Both the position numbers and the translations under genes were made by a program. A DNA stretch of 64,000 nucleotides from Pyrinomonas sp040289685 (GTDB lineage Bacteria; Acidobacteriota; Blastocatellia; Pyrinomonadales; Pyrinomonadaceae). Location: contig NZ_PSLQ01000002.1 of NCBI RefSeq assembly GCF_040289685.1, positions 82,860-146,859 of the forward strand. The letters run 5' to 3'. Shown in pieces: positions 37,123-46,293 of the stretch. Every line of letters begins with the position of its first letter. Position 1 is the stretch's first letter. The notes under the pieces were generated by a model. It worked only from the letters and a program-made list of their open reading frames with translations. It searched no databases and was not told the DNA's origin.

Positions 37123-37479
37123 TCACGCCGCTGAGCGCGCGCCCGCGCGCATTCTTTCGAGCGCGCGGCGTCCGATCTCAGGATAGAGTTCCGCCTCTAT
37201 CTCGCTGGCATCGAGCACGCGCCCACGCTCGATCTCTTGGCCCGGGTTGGCGCTCGACATCAAGAAGAAGCGCGCGCGCCCGCCGCCAGCATCCAAGAAC
37301 TTCTCTTCGTAAAGACGTCGGTCGAGCGGCACCGTCCAAAAGCTCATCAGCTCGGGGTGGCGCGTCTTGTAACGCAAAGCCGAGAGCATATCGGGCCAGA
37401 CGGCGATCATTGTCCGTCCTCCGACCCTCACCGTCTCGATCTGGCCTTGCGGTCCGCGCATGACGTAGAACTTGTGCAT
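37123..37479 (-). CDS. unknown small protein between ftsH and dnaK
   Basis: I do not recognise this 118-residue basic soluble protein. It begins HKFYVMRGPQGQIETVRVGG, contains an aromatic stretch (LMSFWTVPLDRRLYEEKF) and ends in an Arg/Ala-rich helix. There is no signal peptide or metal motif. The ATG at 37479 follows GGGGTGGGG; the ATG at 37494 is five codons earlier. Its place 23 bases after ftsH and 39 bases before dnaK suggests co-expression with the proteostasis operon. Confidence 0.6.
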   Translation of the reverse strand: MHKFYVMRGPQGQIETVRVGGRTMIAVWPDMLSALRYKTRHPELMSFWTVPLDRRLYEEKFLDAGGGRARFFLMSSANPGQEIERGRVLDASEIEAELYPEIGRRALERMRAGARSAA

Positions 37480-37502
37480 ATAACCCCACCCCATGCTCGG
37501 TT

Positions 37503-39371
37503 TCAGTGAACGGTCGTTGCCGCTCGCTCGGCGGCTTCCGCTTGGTTGACCAATCTCTCCAGCTCCTCGCGTCCGATGGTTTCGCGCATCTGCAGTTCGC
37601 GCGCGACCAGATCGAGCGCCGCGCGACGTCGGCGCAAGATGCCGAGCACGCGCTCGTAGGTCGCGTCGATCAACCGTTTGACTTCCTCATCGATCAGTTC
37701 GGCGGTGCGTTCGCTGAAGTTGCGCTCTTCGCCGAACGAAAGCGTCGAATCGAGGAACCGACCTGCGAGCGGCTTGCCAAAGGTCATGTGGCCCAGCCGC
37801 TCGCTCATGCCATAGCGCGTGACCATCTGCCGCGCCAGTTCGGTGGCGCGCTCCAGATCGTTGTGCGCGCCCGTCGAGATCACCCCGTCGTAGACGATCT
37901 CTTCCGCCGCGCGCCCGCCGAGCATCACGGCCAAACGGTCAAGCAATTCGGGCTTGGTCAGCAGATACTTCTCGGTCGTTGGCAGTTGCAGCGTCGCGCC
38001 GAGCGCGCCGATCGACCGCGGGATGATCGTGATCCGGTGGACCGGATCCGCGTGCTCGACCGACAGGGCCGTGAGCGCATGGCCCACTTCGTGATAGGCG
38101 ACGCGCTCCTTCTCTTCGCCGCTCATCACGCGGCTACGCTTTTCAAGGCCGAGCATCACGCGGTCGATCGCCTCTTCGAGATCGCGCATCTCGACCGCTT
38201 CCGCCCCGCGGCGGGCTGCAAGCAGCGCCGCCTCGTTGATGATGTTCGCCAGATCCGCGCCGACCATGCCGGGCGTGCGCGCCGCGACCACCGACAGATC
38301 TACATCCGGAGCCAGTTTGACCCGGCGCGCATGCACGCGCAGGATCTCTTCGCGCCCTTTGATGTCGGGCCGGTCAACGACGATCTGGCGATCGAATCTG
38401 CCGGGTCGAAGCAACGCCGGGTCTAGGACCTCTGGCCGATTGGTCGCTGCCATGATGATCACGCCCTTGGATGAGTCGAACCCGTCCATCTCGACGAGCA
38501 ACTGGTTCAAGGTCTGCTCGCGCTCATCGTGGCCGCCAAAAGAGGCTGCTGCTACGCCCGCACGCGATTTGCCGATAGCGTCCAACTCATCAATGAAGAC
38601 GATGCAAGGCGCGTGTTTCTTTGCCTGCTCAAAGAGATCGCGCACGCGCGCGGCACCGACGCCGACAAACAGCTCGACGAATTCCGAACCGGAGATCGAA
38701 AAGAACGGGACGCCAGCTTCGCCCGCCACGGCGCGCGCAAGCAGGGTCTTGCCCGTGCCCGGCGGACCGACCAATAGCACCCCCTTCGGGATGCGTCCGC
38801 CGAGGCGCTGATACTTCTGCGGATGCTTGAGGAAGTCGACGATCTCGATGAGTTCGGCTTCCGCTTCGTCGACGCCCGCGACATCGGCGAAAGTGACCTT
38901 CTGTTCTTCGCTCCGGTCGTAGATCTTGGCGCGGTTGCGCCCAAATTGAAGGGCCTCGGCTCCTTGCCCAGCGAAGCGACGGAAGGTCCAAAGCCAAAAG
39001 CCGATCAGCAGGAGGATCGGAAAAGCGGAGACGAAGAGCGCGCGCCACCAGCCGTCGGTGTCGAGCCGCCCGACGACCTCGACCTGCTTTTCGCGCAGAA
39101 GCGGCAGAAGATCAGGGTCCTGAACCTCGGGCGGACGAATCGCTGAGATGATCTCCTGCCCAGCATCGGTTCGGAGCAACCCGCGAATCTCTGTGGAGCT
39201 GATCTGGACGCTCGTGACGCGCCCTTGGCGCACTCGCTCGATGAACTCGGAATAGGAGACCGGGCGCGCCGCCGTGCTCGCCCACGCTCCATAGAGGATG
39301 TAGACAACGAAAGCGATGAGCAGGAGCTGAATCAAAGCGTTGGCGATGGAAGCTTTAGACGGCTTCTTCAT
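37503..39371 (-). CDS. ftsH: ATP-dependent zinc metalloprotease FtsH
   Basis: The 622-residue membrane protease has two membrane helices (about 12-31 and 111-130) flanking a periplasmic domain, an AAA+ module with Walker A GPPGTGKT (202-209) and second-region IVFIDELDAIGKSR, and the zinc protease motif HEVGH. It degrades misfolded membrane proteins and unstable regulators. The ATG at 39371 is correct because the longer frame to 39725 crosses the ftsH promoter. It heads the minus-strand chaperone series. Confidence 0.96.
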   Translation of the reverse strand: MKKPSKASIANALIQLLLIAFVVYILYGAWASTAARPVSYSEFIERVRQGRVTSVQISSTEIRGLLRTDAGQEIISAIRPPEVQDPDLLPLLREKQVEVVGRLDTDGWWRALFVSAFPILLLIGFWLWTFRRFAGQGAEALQFGRNRAKIYDRSEEQKVTFADVAGVDEAEAELIEIVDFLKHPQKYQRLGGRIPKGVLLVGPPGTGKTLLARAVAGEAGVPFFSISGSEFVELFVGVGAARVRDLFEQAKKHAPCIVFIDELDAIGKSRAGVAAASFGGHDEREQTLNQLLVEMDGFDSSKGVIIMAATNRPEVLDPALLRPGRFDRQIVVDRPDIKGREEILRVHARRVKLAPDVDLSVVAARTPGMVGADLANIINEAALLAARRGAEAVEMRDLEEAIDRVMLGLEKRSRVMSGEEKERVAYHEVGHALTALSVEHADPVHRITIIPRSIGALGATLQLPTTEKYLLTKPELLDRLAVMLGGRAAEEIVYDGVISTGAHNDLERATELARQMVTRYGMSERLGHMTFGKPLAGRFLDSTLSFGEERNFSERTAELIDEEVKRLIDATYERVLGILRRRRAALDLVARELQMRETIGREELERLVNQAEAAERAATTVH

Positions 39372-39405
39372 TTTCGGGTCACGCTCCTCGTCGAGTTCGT
39401 GAGCG

Positions 39406-39434
39406 ATGATACACGACGCCGGGGGGCTTGTCAA
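39406..39434 (-). promoter_or_regulatory. sigma-70 promoter of ftsH
   Basis: On the minus strand TTGACA (39434-39429), a 17-base spacer and TATCAT (39411-39406) form a near-consensus promoter ending 35 bases before the ftsH start. The -35 lies in the left arm of the inverted repeat. Confidence 0.75.
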
Positions 39435-39458
39435 GAGGTCTATCAAAAGACTTGACAA
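39428..39458. promoter_or_regulatory. shared inverted repeat between divergent ftsH and clpB promoters
   Basis: TTGTCAAG (39428-39435) and CTTGACAA (39451-39458) form a perfect 8-bp inverted repeat with a 15-base spacer. Each arm contains one -35 box, facing outward. A dimeric protein bound here would cover both promoters. It does not match CIRCE, and it does not fit the HAIR consensus well. Confidence 0.6.
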
Positions 39459-39481
39459 CATTACGCTCAACCTTTTATGAT
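39452..39481 (+). promoter_or_regulatory. sigma-70 promoter of clpB
   Basis: TTGACA (39452-39457), an 18-base spacer and TATGAT (39476-39481) precede clpB, giving a leader of about 115 bases before the ATG at 39603. Confidence 0.7.
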
Positions 39482-39602
39482 GCTCCCGCATCGAAGCGAA
39501 CGGAAGTTCACTCGGGCACGCACGTGATTCTTCCGCTTCGCGCCTTGCGTGGTCGGTTTCGAAGTGCCCGACGAAACTTCGTCCCGAAAGGAAGTTCAAC
39601 AT

Positions 39603-42236
39603 ATGGACATCAACCGGTTCACCGAAAAGCTCCAAGAGGCTCTGCGAGCGGCGCAATCCGAAGCCACGCGCCGCGGCAATCAGCAAATAGACGCCGAACA
39701 CCTCCTCTTCGCGCTGCTCGAACAAGAAGGCGGTCTGGCCCGCTCAATCCTCGAAAAAGCTGGCATCGATTGGGAGACGGTGCGACGTCGTCTCGATCAA
39801 GAACTGAGTCGCTTGCCGCGCGTCTCTTCGCCGGCGGGCGGCCCCGGCGACATTTACATCACGGCGCGGCTCAACCGACTCCTCGTACAGGCCGAAGATG
39901 AAGCGCGTCAACTGAAGGACGAATACATTTCGGTCGAGCACGTCCTGCTCGCCATGGTCGATGATCCGGCGGGTGCTGCCGGGCGGATCTTGCGCGAGAT
40001 GGGACTGACGCGCGACCGCTTGATGCAGGCTTTGCGCCAGGTGCGCGGCAGTCAACGCGTGACTTCGCCCAATCCTGAAGCGACTTATGAAGCCTTGGAG
40101 CGTTACGGGCGCGACCTAACCAAGCTCGCCGCGCAAGGCAAACTCGATCCCGTCATCGGGCGCGACGACGAGATCCGTCGCGTGATTCAAATCCTTTCGC
40201 GGCGTACGAAAAACAATCCCGTGCTCATCGGCGAACCCGGCGTCGGCAAGACGGCCATCGTCGAAGGGTTGGCGCAGCGGATCGTGCGCGGAGACGTGCC
40301 TGACTCCTTGAAGAACAAGCGCGTGATCGCGCTCGACATGGGCGCGTTGATCGCCGGCGCAAAGTACCGCGGCGAATTCGAAGAGCGCTTGAAGGCCGTG
40401 CTGCGCGAAGTCCAAGAGGCCGAGGGGCAAATCATCCTCTTCATCGACGAGCTGCACACGGTGGTTGGCGCCGGACGCGCCGAAGGGGCTGTGGATGCGG
40501 GCAATCTGTTGAAACCCATGCTCGCGCGCGGCGAACTCCGTTGCATCGGCGCGACCACTCTGGATGAGTATCGCAAGTACATCGAAAAGGATGCCGCGCT
40601 TGAACGGCGCTTCCAACCCGTTCTGGTCGATGAACCGTCGGTGGAAGATACGATTTCGATCCTGCGCGGCCTCAAGGAGCGGTACGAGGTCCATCACGGC
40701 GTGCGCATCAAGGATTCGGCGCTGGTCGCCGCCGCGGTCCTTTCGCACCGTTACATCTCGGATCGTTTCTTGCCCGATAAAGCGATCGATCTGGTTGACG
40801 AAGCGGCAGCTCGGTTGCGCACCGAGATCGAGAGCTTGCCGGCGGAGCTGGACGAAGTGCAGCGGCGCATCATGCAGCTTGAGATCGAACGCGAAGCGCT
40901 CAAGAAAGAATCCGACCGCGCTTCGCAGGAGCGTTTGCAAAAGCTCGAAAAGGAGCTGGCCGACCTTAAGGCGCAGGCCGATCAACTGCGCGCGCAGTGG
41001 CAACTAGAGAAGGAGGCCATTGAGCGCATACGCAAGCTGCGCGAAGAGATCGAGCAGACGCGCATCGCCATTGAACAGGCCGAGCGCGAGTACGATTTGA
41101 ACCGCGCCGCCGAGCTTCGCTACGGCAAACTCCAGGAGCTTGAGCGCCGTCTGCGCGAAGAGGAGGAGAATTTGACCAAGAAGCAGGGCGGCGCGCGGCT
41201 GATCAAGGAGGAGGTGGACGAAGAGGACATCGCCGAGGTGGTCTCGCGCTGGACCGGCATCCCGGTTTCGAAGTTGATGGAGGGGGAGGTGGAAAAACTC
41301 CTTCATCTCGAAGAGCATCTGCACAAGCGCGTCGTCGGTCAAGATGAAGCCGTGTCGGCGGTGGCCGATGCGGTGATTCGCGCCCGCTCCGGTTTGAAGG
41401 ATCCGAATCGGCCCATCGGTTCGTTCATCTTCTTGGGGCCGACGGGGGTCGGCAAGACGGAGCTAGCGCGCGCGCTGGCGGAGTTCCTCTTCGACGACGA
41501 GCAGGCGCTCATCCGCATAGACATGAGCGAGTACATGGAGAAGCACGCGGTTGCGCGCTTGATCGGCGCGCCGCCCGGCTACGTCGGGTACGAAGAGGGC
41601 GGACAGTTGACCGAGGCCGTTCGGCGGCGGCCCTACTCGGTGATCCTCTTTGACGAGATCGAAAAGGCGCACCGCGACGTCTTCAACGTCCTCTTGCAGA
41701 TCCTCGACGACGGGCGCTTGACCGATAGCCAAGGGCGCGTCGTCGACTTCAAGAACACGATCATCATCATGACGTCGAACATCGGGTCGGACCTGATCCT
41801 CGAGTTTCGTGGGCGGACCGATTCGGCGGCGTATGAAGCGATGAAGGAAGCGGTGCTCGCCGAGCTTCGCCGCGTCTTCCGGCCCGAGTTCTTGAACCGC
41901 GTTGATGAGATCGTCGTCTTCCATTCGCTCACGGAAGAGGACCTAAAACGCATTCTCGAAATCCAACTCGAGCGTTTGCGGCGGCGCTTGGCCGAGCGTC
42001 ACATCACGCTCGAGTTGACGGAGGAGGCGGCGACGCACCTAGCGCGCGAAGGGTACGATCCGGTTTACGGCGCGCGTCCATTGAAGCGCGCTATTCAACG
42101 CGAGCTTGAGACGCCCATCGGTCGGCTCTTGATCAAGGGCGAGATCCGCGATGGGCAAACGGTGGTGGTCGATTGGCAGGATGGCCGGTTCACGTTCACG
42201 GCCAGAGAGCCAGCGGCACAACAGGTCGCCAGCTAG
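39603..42236 (+). CDS. clpB: ATP-dependent disaggregase ClpB
   Basis: The 877-residue Hsp100 has an N-terminal ClpN domain (1-145), first AAA+ module with GEPGVGKTAIVEG, a long coiled-coil middle domain (about 410-540, heptads rich in Glu/Leu/Arg) that contacts DnaK, and second AAA+ module with GPTGVGKTELARAL. It rescues aggregated proteins with DnaK/DnaJ. The ATG at 39603 has AAGGAAG upstream; the start at 39549 is rejected as it adds unconserved sequence. Confidence 0.97.
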   Translation: MDINRFTEKLQEALRAAQSEATRRGNQQIDAEHLLFALLEQEGGLARSILEKAGIDWETVRRRLDQELSRLPRVSSPAGGPGDIYITARLNRLLVQAEDEARQLKDEYISVEHVLLAMVDDPAGAAGRILREMGLTRDRLMQALRQVRGSQRVTSPNPEATYEALERYGRDLTKLAAQGKLDPVIGRDDEIRRVIQILSRRTKNNPVLIGEPGVGKTAIVEGLAQRIVRGDVPDSLKNKRVIALDMGALIAGAKYRGEFEERLKAVLREVQEAEGQIILFIDELHTVVGAGRAEGAVDAGNLLKPMLARGELRCIGATTLDEYRKYIEKDAALERRFQPVLVDEPSVEDTISILRGLKERYEVHHGVRIKDSALVAAAVLSHRYISDRFLPDKAIDLVDEAAARLRTEIESLPAELDEVQRRIMQLEIEREALKKESDRASQERLQKLEKELADLKAQADQLRAQWQLEKEAIERIRKLREEIEQTRIAIEQAEREYDLNRAAELRYGKLQELERRLREEEENLTKKQGGARLIKEEVDEEDIAEVVSRWTGIPVSKLMEGEVEKLLHLEEHLHKRVVGQDEAVSAVADAVIRARSGLKDPNRPIGSFIFLGPTGVGKTELARALAEFLFDDEQALIRIDMSEYMEKHAVARLIGAPPGYVGYEEGGQLTEAVRRRPYSVILFDEIEKAHRDVFNVLLQILDDGRLTDSQGRVVDFKNTIIIMTSNIGSDLILEFRGRTDSAAYEAMKEAVLAELRRVFRPEFLNRVDEIVVFHSLTEEDLKRILEIQLERLRRRLAERHITLELTEEAATHLAREGYDPVYGARPLKRAIQRELETPIGRLLIKGEIRDGQTVVVDWQDGRFTFTAREPAAQQVAS

Positions 42237-42264
42237 AGGCGACCGGGTTGAAAGGAGGGGAGCG

Positions 42265-42864
42265 ATGAAACGTCTGATCTCAGCATTCGTTCTCTTCTCG
42301 TTGTTCGGATTCAACGCGAGCGCACAGCAGTCGCGTCGCGGGCAGCAACCGACCATGAAGAGTCCAGCGCCGCGCGCTACGGGAACGGCGCGCAGCATCG
42401 AGTTCATCAAGCGCGAAGTGCGCCATGAGCTGGCGACGTTGCCGTGGTACGGCGTCTTCGACTGGCTCGAATACGAGGTGCGGCCTGATGGCACAGTGAT
42501 CTTGCGCGGTCAAGTCGTGCGTCCGACGACCAAGTCGGACGCCGAAGCGCGCGTCAAAGAGATTGAAGGCGTGGCGCGCGTCGTCAACGAGATCGAAGTC
42601 CTGCCGCTTTCGCCGCAGGACGACCGGTTGCGGATCGCGCTCTACCGCGCCATCTACAACTGGGATTCGCCACTCTTTACCAAGTACGGCGTCCGCGCCG
42701 TGCCGCCCATTCACATCATCGTCAAGAACGGGCGGGCGACGCTGAAGGGCGTCGTCGATAGCGAAATGGACAAACAACTCGCTTTCACGGCGGCGCGCGG
42801 CGTACCTGGTCTTTTCGAAGTGACCAACGAGCTGCGCGTCGAAGGAAGCGAACGGCGTTCGTAA
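42265..42864 (+). CDS. exported BON-domain protein
   Basis: The 199-residue protein has a signal peptide (LISAFVLFSLFGFNASA) and two BON repeats: one around VRPDGTVILRGQVVRPTTKSDAEARVKEIEGVARVVNEIEV (about 65-115) and one around PPIHIIVKNGRATLKGVVDSEMDK (about 140-195). BON domains bind phospholipid or other periplasmic surfaces and appear in envelope-stress proteins such as OsmY. GGAGGGGAG precedes the ATG. It is 28 bases after clpB, suggesting one transcript. Confidence 0.85.
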   Translation: MKRLISAFVLFSLFGFNASAQQSRRGQQPTMKSPAPRATGTARSIEFIKREVRHELATLPWYGVFDWLEYEVRPDGTVILRGQVVRPTTKSDAEARVKEIEGVARVVNEIEVLPLSPQDDRLRIALYRAIYNWDSPLFTKYGVRAVPPIHIIVKNGRATLKGVVDSEMDKQLAFTAARGVPGLFEVTNELRVEGSERRS

Positions 42865-42926
42865 AGCAAGCGTTTGACGAGCTCGACTTTGGAAATCTTC
42901 TAGCGTGAAAGGAGGTCAGAGGGAAG

Positions 42927-43562
42927 ATGGCCAAGAAGGAGAAAGAGCGTCAGGAGACGACCGAGACCCGTCAAGAGCAGACGGCGATGCAAACGACCGG
43001 AAGCCAGCGGCAGCAGACCGGTGGCCTTGCCCGTCGCGAAACCTTCATGCCTTCGCCGCTTGTCAGCCCGTTCGCCTTCATGCGTCGTTTCACGGAAGAG
43101 ATGGATCGGCTCTTCGAAGACTTCTTCGGCGGCGGACTCGCTCCGCGGTTTGCGTCTGAGTTCGCTCCGTTGGCGGAGTTTCGTGCAGGCGTCTGGTCGC
43201 CGCAAGTGGAAGTCTTCGAGCGCGACAATCAGCTCGTTGTGCGCGCCGATCTTCCGGGCTTGACCAAAGATGACGTGCGCGTCGAAGTCACCGACGATGC
43301 GCTCATCATCGAAGGCGAGCGCAAGCAGGAGCATGAGGAGCGGCGCGAGGGCTACTATCGTTCGGAGCGTAGTTACGGGCGCTTCTATCGCGAAATCCCC
43401 TTGCCCGAAGGCGTGAACGCCGAAAACGCGACGGCGACGTTCCGCAACGGCGTGCTTGAAATAACCATGCAGTTGCCGGAGCGTCAACCGCGCGGTCGGC
43501 GCATAGAGATCAAGGAGGCGAGCGAGCAAGGTCAGGCGCAAGCTGCTGGTCGCGGTCGCTGA
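42927..43562 (+). CDS. small heat-shock protein Hsp20 (alpha-crystallin family)
   Basis: The 211-residue protein has a long Gln/Thr-rich N-terminus, then RRFTEEMDRLFEDFFGG. The alpha-crystallin domain runs at about residues 90-180 (PQVEVFERDNQLVVRADLPGLTKDDVRVEV and NGVLEITMQLP) with a short disordered tail. It holds unfolding proteins for DnaK and ClpB. GGAGGTCAGAGGG precedes the ATG. A classic terminator follows 8 bases after the stop, ending the clpB-BON-hsp20 unit. Confidence 0.93.
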   Translation: MAKKEKERQETTETRQEQTAMQTTGSQRQQTGGLARRETFMPSPLVSPFAFMRRFTEEMDRLFEDFFGGGLAPRFASEFAPLAEFRAGVWSPQVEVFERDNQLVVRADLPGLTKDDVRVEVTDDALIIEGERKQEHEERREGYYRSERSYGRFYREIPLPEGVNAENATATFRNGVLEITMQLPERQPRGRRIEIKEASEQGQAQAAGRGR

Positions 43563-43570
43563 ACGCACGA

Positions 43571-43598
43571 GCGGAGCCGCCCTGAAAGGCGGCTCCGC
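43571..43598 (+). terminator. terminator after hsp20
   Basis: GCGGAGCCGCC (43571-43581) pairs perfectly with GGCGGCTCCGC (43588-43598) around a 6-base loop, followed by TTCTTG. Confidence 0.75.
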
Positions 43599-43850
43599 TT
43601 CTTGATCGAGTGCATCGCGTTTTCGTTTCGTCGCGGTCCGTCTTTGATCATCAGTTTCGACGGCGAAGCGAAAGCACGCGCTGAGATTACGCTGGGAAAG
43701 AGTTTCAGCGATCGAGGGCGTTCGTGCGAATTCAGACGGGAAGAGCTTTGGCCAGCGCTCACGCGCGCTGGCGAAGTTGCCGAAAAAGGATCTTTCGCGT
43801 CTCCCTCGAAAAGCTTTCCGCACATTCGCTACACGGGGAGGTGCGAAGAA

Positions 43851-44429
43851 ATGACCTATGTGATTTTGGCACGCAACTGGTGGGCGCTGGCGATTCGCGG
43901 CGCGCTCGCCATTCTGTTCGGGGTCCTCGCTCTCATGTGGCCGAACATCGCGCTGTTCGTCTTGGCGCTACTTTTCGGTGCTTACGCTTTCGTGGATGGC
44001 GTCTTCGCCATCGTCGCAGCGCTCAATGCGCCCACAGGCTACAGCCGTTGGTGGGTCCATTTTCTCGAAGGTTTGGCCGGCGTGATCGTCGGTGTGATCA
44101 CCGTCTTCTGGCCCAACATCACGGCCATCGCGCTCCTTTACTTGATCGCCGCTTGGGCCGTTGTTACGGGCGCCTTCGAGATCGCTGCGGCCATACGCTT
44201 GCGCCGTTACATCGTGGGCGAATGGTTGCTCGGTTTGAGCGGCGCGCTCTCAATCCTTTTCGGCGTGCTCATCGCTCTTTTCCCGGGCGCCGGGGCGGTT
44301 GGCGTTGTCTGGATCATCGCTTTTTACGCCATTCTATTCGGCCTTTTGCTGCTGGCGCTCGCCTTCCGTTTGCGGCGTTGGCAGCAGGAGCTGGAGCGCG
44401 CTGCGCACGGCGACTTGCGCACGGCGTAG
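43851..44429 (+). CDS. HdeD/DUF308 family membrane protein
   Basis: The 192-residue protein has six hydrophobic segments in three pairs (e.g. ALAIRGALAILFGVLALMW, IALFVLALLFGAYAFVDGVFAIV, LLGLSGALSILFGVLIALF), matching the DUF308/HdeD fold linked to acid resistance in enterobacteria. The internal motif R-G-x-L-A-I-x-F-G-V repeats. GGGAGGTG precedes the ATG at 43851. It stands apart from hsp20 by a terminator. Role here is unknown. Confidence 0.82.
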   Translation: MTYVILARNWWALAIRGALAILFGVLALMWPNIALFVLALLFGAYAFVDGVFAIVAALNAPTGYSRWWVHFLEGLAGVIVGVITVFWPNITAIALLYLIAAWAVVTGAFEIAAAIRLRRYIVGEWLLGLSGALSILFGVLIALFPGAGAVGVVWIIAFYAILFGLLLLALAFRLRRWQQELERAAHGDLRTA

Positions 44430-44723
44430 AGTCGTCCGAGCTGGCCCAGCAGTTTTGTGAGAATCTTGATTCGAGCTTTCGCTCGACGGGCTTGACGAAA
44501 GTCGCTGCGCGTCTCCGCACGTAGATCAAGCTACGGCTCTAGCTGGCGTGACAACGAGGCGGGGATCGGCTTCGAGCCTTTGCGGACAGCCTACTTTTCG
44601 GTCGCGGCGTCTAACCGGATGGTTCCATCGAAGCTGGCGAAGGCGAGCTGCCCGCGGACGACGCTTTGGCCTGCTTCGCAGGTTTAAGCCGCAACGTCGT
44701 GACTTTCGAGAGGGAAGAGAAAG

Positions 44724-46187
44724 ATGTTGAAGCGAACGAGATTGAGTCTTTTTTTGGGCATCGTATTGCTCATCGTCGCCTGTGGAGAACACAACGGCGC
44801 GCCGCGAGCCGCCACGCCAGCCGAACCTTTGGCGGCCCCGGCAGCGCAGACATCTTACGCCGACGTGGTAGCGCGCGTAGCTCCTGCCGTGGTGACCATC
44901 ACAGCGGAACGGCGCGTGCGCCCGGCGCAACAGTTTCCTTTCTTCGACGATCCTTTCTTTCGTGAGTTCTTCGGTTTTCGCAACTTCCCGCAGCAACCGC
45001 GGGCGATCCCGCAAGAGGCTTTGGGGTCGGGCGTCATCGTGTCGCCCGATGGCTATATTTTGACCAATCATCACGTGATTGATGGGGCCGAAGAGATCAA
45101 GGTCGAACTGAGCGACCGGCGCGTTTTTCGCGCCAAGGTCGTCGGCTCCGATCCGCCGACCGATCTCGCCGTGCTCAAGATCGAGGCGAACAACCTTCCG
45201 GTCTTGCCGCTCGGCGATTCGGATAAAGCGCGCGTCGGCGACGTGGTGCTCGCCATCGGCAATCCGCTCGGTCTCGAACAGACGGTGACCATGGGCATCA
45301 TCAGCGCCAAAGGGCGCGCCACCAGCGTCGGTTCGGCGAGCTACGAGGATTTCATCCAGACCGACGCGGCCATCAATCGCGGCAATTCCGGCGGCGCGCT
45401 GGTCAACACCAACGGCGAACTGATCGGCATCAACTCGCAGATATTGAGTCCCACCGGCGGCAACATCGGCATCGGCTTCGCCATTCCGTCCAACATGGCT
45501 AAAAACGTCATGGAGCAACTGATTCGGACGGGCACAGTGCGGCGCGGCAAACTGGGCGTTGGCATTCAGCCGGTGACAGCTGAGATCGCCGAGAGCTTGA
45601 AGTTGCGCGAGGTGCGCGGGGCGATCGTCAACAGCGTTGAGGCGGGTGGTCCAGCCGAACGGGCCGGGATTCGCGTCGGCGACGTGATCTTGGCCGTCAA
45701 TGGAACGCCTGTCAACGACAGCAACGATCTGCGCAATCGCATCGCGGCGTTTCAACCGGGCACGGAAGTGACGCTCACCATTTGGCGCGACGGTCGCGAA
45801 CAGCAAGTGCGCGCGACCTTGGCCGAACTGCAAATGCCGATGCAAGGGCGGCGCAGGACGCCGGGCGGCGGCGAGACGCAACCGGGCGGGCGGCTCGGCA
45901 TCGTCGTCGAACCGCTGACGCCGCAGACGGCCGAGCGTTACGGCATCCGCGGCCAAGCGCAAGGCGTGATCGTCACGGACGTTGATCCGGACGGTCCGGC
46001 GGCGGAAGCTGGCCTCAGATCGGGCGACGTTATTCGCGAGGTGAACCGGCAACCGGTGCGCACCACAGCCGATCTCGAAACGGCGGTGCGCAGTGCTGGC
46101 GATCGCCCGTTGCTGTTGCTCGTCTCGCGGCAGAACCCGAACACGGGCGAGACGGTGACGGTCTTCATCACGGTGCGTTTGCGCTGA
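44724..46187 (+). CDS. degP: DegP/HtrA-type serine protease, lipoprotein
   Basis: The 487-residue protein has a lipobox LIVAC with C20 as the likely lipidated cysteine, so it should be membrane-tethered rather than freely periplasmic. The trypsin-like domain has His in TNHHVIDG, Asp in DLAVLKIEA and Ser in GNSGGALV. Two PDZ domains follow (about 285-375 and 390-480). It degrades or refolds damaged envelope proteins. It ends with a strong stem-loop, downstream of the proteostasis island. Confidence 0.94.
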   Translation: MLKRTRLSLFLGIVLLIVACGEHNGAPRAATPAEPLAAPAAQTSYADVVARVAPAVVTITAERRVRPAQQFPFFDDPFFREFFGFRNFPQQPRAIPQEALGSGVIVSPDGYILTNHHVIDGAEEIKVELSDRRVFRAKVVGSDPPTDLAVLKIEANNLPVLPLGDSDKARVGDVVLAIGNPLGLEQTVTMGIISAKGRATSVGSASYEDFIQTDAAINRGNSGGALVNTNGELIGINSQILSPTGGNIGIGFAIPSNMAKNVMEQLIRTGTVRRGKLGVGIQPVTAEIAESLKLREVRGAIVNSVEAGGPAERAGIRVGDVILAVNGTPVNDSNDLRNRIAAFQPGTEVTLTIWRDGREQQVRATLAELQMPMQGRRRTPGGGETQPGGRLGIVVEPLTPQTAERYGIRGQAQGVIVTDVDPDGPAAEAGLRSGDVIREVNRQPVRTTADLETAVRSAGDRPLLLLVSRQNPNTGETVTVFITVRLR

Positions 46188-46242
46188 CGAGCGGGACGTG
46201 ACATCTTCTTTCTTTATGGTCTTTATGGCGCGTCGAACATCC

Positions 46243-46272
46243 GGCGGCTGATCCATGGTCGGATCAGCCGCC
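46243..46272 (+). terminator. terminator after degP
   Basis: GGCGGCTGATCC (46243-46254) pairs perfectly with GGATCAGCCGCC (46261-46272) around a 6-base loop, followed by TTGTT. It ends 21 bases before the start of the DHH gene. Confidence 0.75.
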
Positions 46273-46293
46273 TTGTTGGACGGAGGAAGCGAG

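Noticed and set aside
37503..39725. A 740-residue reading frame for ftsH
   Set aside because: The upstream part crosses the ftsH promoter and the shared inverted repeat; the normal N-terminus begins at 39371.
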